Shown one piece after another: positions 8,921 through 16,438 of a stretch of DNA of 64,000 bases. Under the pieces are notes generated by a model. The model worked only from the letters and a program-made list of their open reading frames with translations. It did not search any database and was not told the DNA's origin. Made by a program: the position numbers and the translations under genes. The number at the start of each line of letters is the position of its first letter. The first letter of the stretch is position 1. The stretch lies in contig JAPNXP010000009.1 of NCBI GenBank assembly GCA_028753945.1, positions 6,510,001 through 6,574,000 of the forward strand. Direction: 5' to 3'. Source of the stretch: Hexactinellida sp. DTS-2022. Its lineage: Eukaryota; Porifera; Hexactinellida.

Positions 8921-11687
8921 TCTTGTTACGGAATTTTAGTATTTTCAAGCCACGAGATTCCTTAGTAGTTGCTTTCGCTTGTGATTTGTCTTTATTTTGG
9001 GAACTTTTAAATCCCCATTTCTTTTTCGGTATATTATGAACAGTAGTCGCTTCTGCTACTGGTTCAACTTCTAATTCGAAAATATTATCACAGGATTTAA
9101 CTTTTCTCTCATCCTGGTCATTTCTGGTTGTTTTCGAGTGCAAATCCAAATTAGATTCACTCAACCCATTTTCTATCTGAACCAGTTGATTATTGGTTTG
9201 TTTGGTAGCGCACTCATTTTCCGGGTCATGAGCAGGCGGTTCTTCTGATATCAGTTGTGACTTAGATTTGTCATTATATTCGGCTTCCACTGATACATTT
9301 TTATCACTTAAAATTTCTACGCTTATTTTGTCTACACTCTCGTCAGACAAAGCGGCGGTTCCTCCAGATTTTCTCTTTGACTCTTCATTAATAGTCGGCG
9401 ATGCAACGGAGCTTTCTTGAGAGCTCACTGACGTCTTCTTTGCGTCGCTGCGTTTTCGCTGTGACGCTCTTCTCCTCCTCTCGCTTGGTGCACTCAAAAT
9501 CGGATCTGCCTGGGCACTATTTTCGCGACATAAACTTACTGTCTTCAGCGACATGCCCCTCTTGATCTCTCCCATGAGTTTCTCAATGATGTCTCCTTCT
9601 TCCGTCTTGTTGCTACTCCCGAGCGCACGCAAATTCGGGTTTTTCACATTTTTCTTTTTTTCTTCGATTCTCTTCTTCCTTTCTTCAGCTTCTTTTCCTG
9701 AAATGTTATCTTTTAGCGCTTTGTCAAACTCTTTGCGGAATTGGTGCAGTGTTTTCATGAAATCTTCCAGTTTGAATGTTTTAGTTTCTTCAGCAAAAAA
9801 CTGACAGATTTGTGTGCTCATGTCGACCACACGGTTCGCCTGCCTTTCAAGCTCTTCTATTTGAGGAGTTACGATGTCGAGAAACTTGGTTACCTGTTCT
9901 TGCAGATCTTTAGCAAATTTTATTTTTTTCCTACAGGTTTTGTCCAATTTCGTTTTGAGACTATTTACGGAGTCCTTCAGCTGATCAATACTGAGTCTCA
10001 GAGCGCCTTCTAACGTAGGCATACTTTCACCAAATACACACAGTTTGGGATATTTTTCTATAACAATTTCTACTAATGAGTTCAGTAGTGTCATGCGAGG
10101 TTTATTCGCTCTTGTGTCGTTCAACTTGTTCAGCGAAGATATTTTGAACCCAGCGGCTGATCCTGCGTAACTGCCATGATTTAGAAAGTTTCCAAGCGAG
10201 AGAAGGATTCCCATTATTGTTTTGAGACAATCATTATCGATTATTTCTTTGCAACTTACTTCTAATTTGTCAAGGTTAGGTTTTATATCTTGGTATTCGC
10301 CGAAAAAGTCTAATTTGGTTGTTAATATTTGTACTCGCATTTCGTAACCGTCTAGTTTCAGAAATTCGTGGAAGAATACATCCGCGTCCGACAATTCTCT
10401 TAAATCTCCTCCGTAGTCTGTGATCTGCTTTACGACTGATAATTCTGGGAGAAGTTTTGAGAAAGCTTTCATTTGCTCAAGACTGATTCTGCATTCATTT
10501 CCTGATTTTATTATACTTGCGAGATTATCCTGCTTAAATTGTTTTAAGAAAATACTGACGTTCATGTTTGCACGCTGATCCAAAAAGGAAGTTTTCTCTT
10601 TTTTCCCTTTCGTCTTGTTCGCAGTCGTTGTTTGTGGTTCTTTTATAGAATAGTATTCCTCGACGATAGACATCGTTTTAACGTCTAAAGCAAATTGATC
10701 TAAATTGATTTGGTTCCAGAGAGTCCCTGTTTTCTTCTTGACGTCTTTCTCTGTGATTTTATCCCACTTTAGTGTTCGCATCTTACACGACGGCTTCTGA
10801 AGCATAGCAGGTGCTGTCTTTTTGTTCGGAGCCTCTCTTGTCTCTCCGCTCGTCTTCGCTCCTGGCATGTTTGGGGGCGGCCTCGGAATCCTCGGATCTC
10901 CAGATTCCTCTCCCGAAGTTACTCCGGGCATATTTGCCGGAGGTTGCGGTATGCGGTCATCTCCACTGGACGTGGCCTCAACTCCCGGCATATTCGGGGG
11001 TGGGTCTGGAATGTCGGTCGCATCCGTAGTTGTCTCGAGCTCTGGGAGGTTCGGGGGCGGATCCGGGTACTTGTAATCTTTTGGCGTCATCTCATTCTCT
11101 GATGCCTGTATAACATGTTTATCCTCAGGTTTTCGCGCAATATCTCCATGAGGTACTACTGCTATTTTGTCCCCTGTTACTTCAGTTTGAGTTTCTGTAT
11201 CTGTTTTTTTAATTTGTGTCGCCTCCCCTTGTGCTTCCCAATCTGCATCCGGGTGTTTTACACTAAGTCCAGTTAGAGAGTTCTTAAGCGCTCTTTTAAT
11301 TAAACTTTTTTCCTCAAATTCGGCCAAATCTTCTTTCTCGTTTAGATACGTAATAATTACAGAAGTCAGAGCGTTATCTAATTGTCTCCATTTGTCATCG
11401 CCCCCTGCGCTACTTGTCGACTGTTCGATTAGAAGAAGCGATTGCAGAATATGCGCTAAATGATTATGGCTCTGCGTCCCGATTAAATTCTTGCTTATCC
11501 GAGCAACTAGCTGGCTAGGAGATTCGATGTCCAGGTCGAGATCGCTTGCTTCCTGTTCTAACGCATCTAGGTCGTCGTTGTGTGTGTCCCTGAATGAGTC
11601 GAGTTGTGCTTGAAGCTCAGGGCTATTCGAGTGGCGTAACTTGTCAAGAATGTCGAGTATTCCCAGAGCGATGAACTCGTGTCGTAC
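8916..11687 (-). CDS. INF2: INF2-like formin, exon 2: end of DID, FH1, FH2, DAD-like motif, basic tail
   Basis: Formins nucleate and elongate actin filaments; INF2 types also sever them. Joined to exon 1 (12961-13641) this gives 1,150 aa. A methionine is not needed at the 5' end: the frame runs upstream to an acceptor (ctcctag/GTACGAC), immediately preceded by an in-frame stop. The first residues, VRHEFIALGILDILDKLR, continue the armadillo-type DID as in INF2 and Dia. Next come a degenerate FH1 (about residues 435-502) made of spaced PPPNLP/PPPNMPG modules, and FH2 (about 528-915) starting CKMRTLKWDKI and containing GNFLNHGSYAGSAAGFKI. A DAD/WH2-like motif, IIEKLMGEIKRGMSLKT, follows near 925-943, then a basic, serine-rich tail ending LKILKFRNKK. 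The DID and DAD imply autoinhibition. The choice of INF2 over Dia or FMNL rests mainly on exon 1 and is less sure than formin itself. Confidence 0.85.
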   Translation of the reverse strand, partial: VRHEFIALGILDILDKLRHSNSPELQAQLDSFRDTHNDDLDALEQEASDLDLDIESPSQLVARISKNLIGTQSHNHLAHILQSLLLIEQSTSSAGGDDKWRQLDNALTSVIITYLNEKEDLAEFEEKSLIKRALKNSLTGLSVKHPDADWEAQGEATQIKKTDTETQTEVTGDKIAVVPHGDIARKPEDKHVIQASENEMTPKDYKYPDPPPNLPELETTTDATDIPDPPPNMPGVEATSSGDDRIPQPPANMPGVTSGEESGDPRIPRPPPNMPGAKTSGETREAPNKKTAPAMLQKPSCKMRTLKWDKITEKDVKKKTGTLWNQINLDQFALDVKTMSIVEEYYSIKEPQTTTANKTKGKKEKTSFLDQRANMNVSIFLKQFKQDNLASIIKSGNECRISLEQMKAFSKLLPELSVVKQITDYGGDLRELSDADVFFHEFLKLDGYEMRVQILTTKLDFFGEYQDIKPNLDKLEVSCKEIIDNDCLKTIMGILLSLGNFLNHGSYAGSAAGFKISSLNKLNDTRANKPRMTLLNSLVEIVIEKYPKLCVFGESMPTLEGALRLSIDQLKDSVNSLKTKLDKTCRKKIKFAKDLQEQVTKFLDIVTPQIEELERQANRVVDMSTQICQFFAEETKTFKLEDFMKTLHQFRKEFDKALKDNISGKEAEERKKRIEEKKKNVKNPNLRALGSSNKTEEGDIIEKLMGEIKRGMSLKTVSLCRENSAQADPILSAPSERRRRASQRKRSDAKKTSVSSQESSVASPTINEESKRKSGGTAALSDESVDKISVEILSDKNVSVEAEYNDKSKSQLISEEPPAHDPENECATKQTNNQLVQIENGLSESNLDLHSKTTRNDQDERKVKSCDNIFELEVEPVAEATTVHNIPKKKWGFKSSQNKDKSQAKATTKESRGLKILKFRNKK

Positions 11688-12001
11688 CTAGGAGTATTAA
11701 TTGTAATAGTTAACCCTGTTCAAGTGATCGAATCAATTTGCTATCAAACCCCTTAGCTAACAACATTATTGAAAATATATATGTAGTTCTATTGTTTCAA
11801 ATAATTGCTTTGTGATAATGGCTTTCCGTTCAGTATTATTGGGCCTGTAAACTATCCTAATATGAATATGAAGTATTAATTATTTAGCAGTTGATAGTTT
11901 ATTTCATAACGTTACGTATTACATTAATAACGGTTGTACAGATAACTAATGGGTTTTGCTCAGCCTTTCAGAGGTTTAATAATACGAATCTTGGGTGGAA
12001 G

Positions 12002-12009
12002 TATAAATA
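12002..12009 (+). promoter_or_regulatory. TATA box of the intronic bZIP-like gene
   Basis: TATAAATA lies 47 bp before the ATG at 12049. Initiation about 30 bp downstream predicts a 5' UTR of about 15-20 nt. The layout parallels the TATA box at 7996-8005. Confidence 0.5.
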
Positions 12010-12048
12010 AACTCAATTATTTGTAAAATTGAAACATTTATTTGCTCA

Positions 12049-12549
12049 ATGGAAGAAAATTTCTCAATTAATATCGCATCCAAAGTTGAAATTATCACAA
12101 AAGCTCGGACTAAGCACGTAACGTTGGACAATTTAGAAGAATTCATTGATCCTAAAAAACTTTTGTCTATCAAAAATAGTGAGTTCGAGACTCTGATTGC
12201 AGAGGTAATTCGGGATTCTGGCAAGTCAGATTCAGAGGATTATTATTCTTCAAAATTCAAAGAGCTGAGAAGAAAATTCACAAGTCGTAAAGCTGGTCAT
12301 AAATGCCAAATGAAAAAGATTAATGAGAAAGAGGAGGAAAATGCAGACATCGCAATCTTGCAACAATTAAAACTCTTTCTGGCAGCGGAAAAGAAAAGAT
12401 TGAACAATCAAATATATTTTTATTCGAATGAAATTCGTGGAATAAGTGAGGCTTCTGAAGCTCAGAAAGATTGGGGTGGCCATAGCCAATTTGGTAATGC
12501 AATTTTGGGCGAGTATGGCAGGACCAGAGGATGCAGCGCATATGAATAA
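12049..12549 (+). CDS. CNC/Maf-like bZIP candidate nested in the formin intron
   Basis: This is a 166-aa protein. The segment LLSIKNSEFETLIAEV resembles the CNC extended homology region (a hydrophobic position, then D/E-F-N/E-x-L-L/I). It is followed by KELRRKFTSRKAGHKCQMKK, which matches the bZIP basic signature R-R-x(3)-N-R-x-A-A-x(2)-C-R-x-[RK]-[RK], with N to S, A to G and R to Q changes. After an acidic linker, leucines in ILQQLKLFLAAEKKRL fall at heptad spacing, giving a short zipper of about three heptads. The tail (SEAQKDWGGHSQFGN...) is not recognised. Family knowledge: CNC and Maf factors dimerise and bind antioxidant-response-like sites. Here DNA binding is inferred and the substitutions may change it. 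It is probably an ancient paralogue of the gene at 8074. TATA box and polyadenylation signal both lie inside the host intron. Confidence 0.55.
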   Translation: MEENFSINIASKVEIITKARTKHVTLDNLEEFIDPKKLLSIKNSEFETLIAEVIRDSGKSDSEDYYSSKFKELRRKFTSRKAGHKCQMKKINEKEEENADIAILQQLKLFLAAEKKRLNNQIYFYSNEIRGISEASEAQKDWGGHSQFGNAILGEYGRTRGCSAYE

Positions 12550-12721
12550 TGAATGAAACCTGCATTCATTTACACAATAGATTATGATACCATTCTTTTC
12601 ATTACTGGGAAAACAGTTGAGCTATAAAGTTGGAAATTACGGTACTTTCATTTAATGGAAGTATTCTCTCCATTTCTAGGTAAGCTGAAAATTCCAGACA
12701 TCTATTTATTTCTAACAAATT

Positions 12722-12727
12722 AATAAA
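12722..12727 (+). terminator. Polyadenylation signal of the intronic gene
   Basis: AATAAA lies about 170 bp after the stop at 12549 and still inside the formin intron, so the nested transcript can end before reaching antisense exon 1. Confidence 0.4.
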
Positions 12728-12960
12728 TTGTACAAATTTAAATGCTTTTGTATATTATGATTTCAAAGCACTCATTTGATGGTATGCTTTTATAGTTAAC
12801 GATTTATAGACATTAATTAATGAATCATTGTAAGTAGACTCCGCTTAATTAGTTTGCTTTGCTCCGCAGCTAGTTTGACCCAATTAAACGGAGAACCCAA
12901 TTAATAATTACCCGGTGGCTTTATTTATTAAGCGGAGGCTCCAATTTCGCAATGTCTAAC

Positions 12961-13641
12961 CTCGGTTCTCTCCTCCAATTCTTCTAAGCTGACGATGAGA
13001 CAGTTGATAAAGGTAATCAGCATTAGTTGATAATCATATTGTTCTGTATGTTTTAGTTCATTTATGACTGAACTAAACGTGTACGGCAGTCCTCTCAGCT
13101 TCTGCACTTGTTGTAGAGTCCTGATTGTAGTCTCGTATCCCTCGTACGAATAAATGCATAGTGCACTGAGTAGCTCCAGGATCTGGACCTTCAGTAGCAT
13201 GTTTTCCGTATCCAATGACTTGCTAATTTCCACTGCGAATGATTGTAGCGTTTGTTCTGAGTGTATTATGAACCGAAGACCGCTTCCACTGTTCATTATT
13301 GCTCTGATACATTGAATACACTCTAGTTGCTTCACTGCATCCATGAAAGACCCTAACCCCTTCTTGCTCAGCGCATCCAAGCTGTCGAATATAACCAACA
13401 ACCCACCGTGTTCCAGAAAGCCTTCTATCCATTCAGGCCGACATTTTAACAGTTTGGCTTTGAGTTTTCCGAACGAACCAAGGTGATGACGACAGAACTC
13501 TACCACCAGTTCTGGAGCTGCACTGTCCCAAAGGTGTTTGCTCTCAGGTTCGGTTTTAGTTTTCATAAAAAATCGAGTCTTCAAGCTTCCCCAGCCATCC
13601 GTTGTCTCCTCCGATTTTACTGAAGTGCTCGCAGCAGCCAT
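12961..13641 (-). CDS. INF2: INF2-like formin, exon 1: start and most of the DID (FH3)
   Basis: These are the N-terminal 227 residues. A short serine/threonine-rich start is followed by DGWGSLKTRF and DSAAPELVVEF, which correspond to the W-x-x-L-K and A-D-P-E-L positions of INF2. The armadillo repeats of the diaphanous inhibitory domain include WIEGFLEHGGLLVIFDSLDAL, CIRAIMNSGSGLRFII and LLKVQILELLSALCIYSYEG. The motif C-[VI]-R-A-[VI]-M-N-S is very characteristic of INF2/Dia DIDs. No clear Rho-binding N-terminal extension is present, which also fits INF2 better than Dia. The exon ends at the inferred donor GAG/GTTAGA. Confidence 0.85.
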
Positions 13642-14336
13642 TCTATATCTATTCTATATACAATCTGATATAATATTGCTAGATATAGTAATAAAGATAT
13701 TAGTCTATGTTTATATAGCGATGTAATCAAGCATAACATTCTACGAATCAAGTTACCGTACTTCCAGTTTTATACGGATGTGCGAGCTAGATTAGGACTT
13801 GGTTCGAGAACAAATCCTGTCGAGTACTCCGAAACAAAAAGTAGCTCGATATTATTATTATTATTAATTATTAATTCAATAGCTATTTTTGCCTATAGTT
13901 AAGTCATCTGAAACTTTAGAGAATAGCTTTAGGCCTAACTAACTCTTGAGATTATCTTGAGACTAGACCGTATTGCACTACGTATTTGCATAATTTCATA
14001 GGAGCTTATTCACGCACAACATTATCTTTTCTAAGAAAGCATATTTTGACTTGACTAAGAATTATAATTTTCCAGTGGTAATCAATTCAGACAGTCTTTT
14101 TACTTGGAAATTTCATAACACATGACACTTGTGTATCTGATAAGGAATTATATAATTATATCTTAGCCATAACTTTCTTATGATTTGTGCAAATAACAAA
14201 CTACAGTCTGACTCTAGAACTTCTAAATTAAATTTGTATTAACCGTGTTGGTATTAATGAAGTTCCAGTGAATTTGCTTTCCTTAAGCTAATTTGTACTA
14301 TTTTAGGTCAGTTTATTATATTCCGTGTTTGTTGTA
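13642..14336. other. Intergenic DNA upstream of the formin
   Basis: AT-rich, with a short ATT microsatellite near 13850-13866. No gene or RNA is seen. The formin promoter is presumably at its left end. Confidence 0.4.
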
Positions 14337-14672
14337 CACACTGTTCTCTCTAATAGTCCACCAGTGGGAAATTGGGCCAAAGTGGACTATTAGAGAATAT
14401 GGACTCTTACAAATATATAAATACAGACGAACCTCGTTAGTACGAACACGGTTATTACGAATTTCCGGATAAGACGAACAGATATTTACACAAAATCAGG
14501 TTCCCACAATGGTAATTCATTTGGTATTACTCCGGTTATTACGAACTTCAGAATAGACGAACAAATTTGTACCGTCCGTTGGTGTCCGTATTAACGAGGT
14601 TATACTGTAGCTTATTTGTGCAAGTAAATAAGTGGACTATTAGAGAAGTTGGCAATTAGTGAGAACAACTGT
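14337..14672. mobile_element. Pogo/Tigger-type MITE, outer copy
   Basis: The left terminus (CACACTGTTCTCTCTAATAG) and the reverse complement of the right terminus (CAGTTGTTCTCACTAATTG) are similar, and both ends are flanked by TA (14335-14336 and 14673-14674). GTGGACTATTAGAGAA occurs subterminally at both sides. There is no coding capacity. TA duplication and CAG...CTG-like ends fit pogo/Tigger derivatives. Confidence 0.6.
14424..14607. mobile_element. Pogo/Tigger-type MITE nested in the outer MITE
   Basis: This is a 184-bp element starting CAGACGAACCTCGTTAGTAC and ending, in reverse complement, CAGTATAACCTCGTTAATAC, with TA on both sides. It has internal copies of the GGTTATTACGAA sub-repeat. 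These termini are characteristic of pogo/Tigger elements. Confidence 0.75.
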
Positions 14673-14777
14673 ATATTGTTTAATGTTATAATAATTACAA
14701 TACAGAAAGTAATATTAATACAAATATAAGTTCGCTGGGGCCCGCAGGGTTACAGCTGGTCCTGTCCATTGAGCTGA

Positions 14778-14873
14778 GCTGTGACTGTGAGCGCACTTGG
14801 GACACACTTTCCACCCCAGCAGAGAAGTTTGTAGTTAGTAGTTGAGTTATAGGGGTGAGGAGTTGTAGGAGGT
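14778..14873 (+). pseudogene. 96-bp duplicate of the 3' end of the SLC22-like gene
   Basis: Essentially identical to 18381-18476, the last coding bases and 3' flank of the transporter. It includes the frame CDCERTWDTLSTPAEK and the same stop. Unlike the copy at 18.4 kb, it continues past AGGAGGT into TACTGTCCTCTTGAG, which shows what the sequence looks like without the GC-rich element inserted. Confidence 0.7.
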
Positions 14874-14931
14874 TACTGTCCTCTTGAGTGTATAGCAAAA
14901 CGGAGAGCGGCGGAGAGATAGAGAGAGACAT

Positions 14932-15165
14932 CAGTTGAAGATTAAAATAATTATTAAATCCGGCGTATATATACTAATCGTGTCTGTCACAGGTGTTTGG
15001 GTCTGTATCTGTAGACAAAGGTTGCAGGTTTTTAACTTGCAAGCTAATTAATTACTACACTCAATATCCGCTGTGTATGTTTTGTACTTTGCAGGTTTGA
15101 ACACCTGTGACATACTCGATTAGTATATATACGCCGGATTTAATAATAATTTTAATCTTCAATTG
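14932..15165. mobile_element. 234-bp inverted-repeat (MITE-like) element
   Basis: The arms 14932-14999 and 15094-15165 are inverted copies over about 65 bp (for example AAATCCGGCGTATATATACT and its complement) with about a 95-bp centre. It has no coding capacity and is nested inside the 1.76-kb element. Confidence 0.65.
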
Positions 15166-15200
15166 ATGCCTGATGTCTCGCTCTCACCTCGTTCCACGTT

Positions 15201-15603
15201 CCATTATCGCTCAGAGGGTACCAAATTGGGTACCCTCGTGTCCATTGCAATTTGCTAGTGCTGCGCCCCTTCTCTCAACTGATTGGGATCCATAAGGTGT
15301 AGGGAGCAACTTGCGGAGGTTGCGAACTACGCTTTATGGTGAAACTTCAGTTGGGGAAAGGGGCGTCCGACAGTACTGCGATTATAAATTTGGGAGAGTA
15401 TACCAACTTGGGTATATCTCACTATTCATTCCATTGGGCTGGTGTTGTCCCCTGCTTCTTGGCTGGCTTTTGAACCTCAATGAGTGGCAATCGGCTTGCG
15501 GAGGCCGAACGTTGCTTGTTGGGGGGAGATTCCAGTGATGAGTAGGGGGTCCGCCGGCACCGGCCCTTCGTTTGCATCTTGAACTCTGCGGTCTAGAAGT
15601 TCT
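15201..15603 (+). repeat. 400-bp direct repeat, copy 1, with four conserved hairpins
   Basis: The second copy lies 757 bp downstream. Hairpin X1 (15214-15237) is GAGGGTACC-loop AAATTG-GGTACCCTC. Hairpin Y1 (15306-15323) is GCAAC-TTGCGGAG-GTTGC, nested in a long stem (about 15257-15282 with 15347-15377). Hairpin X2 is at 15394-15420 (loop AACTTG). Hairpin Y2 (15491-15508) is TCGGC-TTGCGGAG-GCCGA. Y1 and Y2 share the 8-nt loop while three stem pairs differ in a compensatory way. The unit therefore looks like an old tandem duplication of a roughly 183-bp structured module. Its function is unknown; it could be a structured RNA or a foldback DNA. Confidence 0.6.
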
Positions 15604-15616
15604 CTCTCTCATTGCT

Positions 15617-15754
15617 GATCAGCTCAATTGGTATGCTAGCTTCCAATTTAATTCCCGTTGTATGTATTTTACGCTGCCTCTCTAGTTATCATGATCTCTC
15701 TCTCTCTCTCTCTCTCTCTCTCATGCTGACGTGATGGGTGCTCATTTAGAAGTT
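15617..15754 (+). repeat. Diverged ~135-bp direct repeat, copy 1
   Basis: Begins GATCAGCTCAATTGGTATGC and ends TGGTGCTCATTTAGAAGTTC-like. The second copy is at 15791-15923. The start resembles a tRNA D-arm/A-box (AGCTCAATTGGTA), hinting at a tRNA-related repeat, but no convincing B box at the right spacing is seen. Confidence 0.45.
15695..15722 (+). repeat. (TC)n microsatellite
   Basis: Fourteen uninterrupted TC units, absent from the paralogous position in the copy at 15791. Confidence 0.9.
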
Positions 15755-15790
15755 CCTTAGGAGTTCCTCACTCTAACTCATTAGCTCTCA

Positions 15791-15923
15791 GATCAGCTCA
15801 ATTGGTAAGCTAGCCGTAGTTAGCCGTTGTAATTCCCTTTGTATATATATTTACGCTGCCTTCTAGTTATCCCTCTCGCCTCTAACCGATGGACTGATGT
15901 GACTGGTGCTCATTTAGAAGTTC
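15791..15923 (+). repeat. Diverged ~135-bp direct repeat, copy 2
   Basis: Begins GATCAGCTCAATTGGTAAGC and ends with GGTGCTCATTTAGAAGTTC. It is homologous to 15617-15754 but lacks the TC expansion. Confidence 0.45.
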
Positions 15924-15957
15924 TTCACTCACAACTTAGAGATCTCTTTACCTCGTT

Positions 15958-16363
15958 CCATTATCGCTCAGAGGGTACCAAATTGGGTACCCTCATGTCC
16001 ATTGCAATTTGCTAGTGCTGCGCCCCTTTTCTCAACTGATTGGGATCCATAAGGTGTAGGGAGCAACTTGCGGAGGTTGCGAACTACGTTTTATGGTGAA
16101 ACTTCAGTTGAGAGAAGGGGCGTCCGACAGTACTGCGGTTATAAATTTGGGAGAATATACTAACTTGGGTATATCTCACTATTCATTCCATTGGGCTGGT
16201 GTTGTCCCCTGCTTCTTGGCTGGCTTTTGAACCTCGATGAGTGGCAATCGGCTTGCGGAGGCCGAGCGTTGCTTGTTGGGGGGAGATTCCAGTGATGAGT
16301 AGGGGGTCCGCCTGCACTGGCCCTTCGTTTGCATCTTTAACTCCTCTGCGGTCTAGAAGTTCT
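15958..16363 (+). repeat. 400-bp direct repeat, copy 2
   Basis: Same order of hairpins as copy 1: X1 at 15971-15994, Y1 at 16063-16080, X2 near 16151-16177, Y2 at 16248-16265. In the long stem, substitutions relative to copy 1 keep pairing (CGCCCCTTTTCTCAACTGA with TCAGTTGAGAGAAGGGGCG). It ends at GTCTAGAAGTTCT, just inside the right arm of the 1.76-kb element. Confidence 0.6.
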
Positions 16364-16438
16364 TAACTCAAGGCCCCACCGAACTTGTATTTATAATATT
16401 ATTACTTTCTGTATTGTAATTATTATATAATTAAACAT

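Larger units (their letters stand above)
11688..12960 (-). other. Intron of the formin gene, hosting an antisense gene
   Basis: On the minus strand the donor is GAG/GTTAGA at 12960 and the acceptor is TCCTAG/GTACG at 11688. The intron is phase 0 and joins ...EERTE to VRHEFIALG..., which matches the continuous R-T/V-x-[LV]-R-x-E-F segment of INF2/Dia DIDs. Without splicing, exon 1 stops after VRHCEIGASA. The 1,273-bp intron contains a complete plus-strand gene (12049-12549) with its own TATA box and AATAAA. Confidence 0.75.
14678..16438. mobile_element. 1.76-kb non-autonomous element with ~66-bp terminal inverted repeats
   Basis: The left arm (14678-14743) and right arm (16372-16438) are inverted copies. 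Shared blocks include TAATTACAATACAGAAAGTAAT near 14694-14715 and its reverse complement near 16404-16425, and the inner ends GGGGCC/GGCCCC. Between them lie an SLC22-tail-like segment, a smaller inverted-repeat element and two 400-bp direct repeats with conserved hairpins. No transposase frame is present. The superfamily is unknown and target duplications are not clear. Confidence 0.55.

Noticed and set aside
11327-11327. Formin start at base 11327
   Set aside because: The codon there is TTG inside a longer frame. The reading frame continues upstream through clear DID sequence to a splice acceptor at 11688.
12928-13641. A separate 237-residue gene
   Set aside because: Its sequence is the first part of an INF2-type DID. 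The last 10 residues are intron read-through after the donor at 12960.
14695-14931. Minus-strand 78-residue open frame starting MSLSISPPLSVLL
   Set aside because: It is antisense to the SLC22-tail-like fragment and spans the arm of the 1.76-kb element. No family resemblance.
15311-15612. Open frames of about 75 residues on both strands in the 400-bp repeat
   Set aside because: They overlap the hairpins, are not kept open in the second copy, and resemble no protein family.
15617-15923. tRNA gene or tRNA-derived SINE
   Set aside because: Only an A-box-like AGCTCAATTGGTA is present. No anticodon arm, acceptor stem or correctly spaced B box.
15201-16363. Hammerhead or twister ribozyme in the structured repeats
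   Set aside because: I searched for CTGATGA...GAAA and for a twister-like core and found no acceptable match on either strand.
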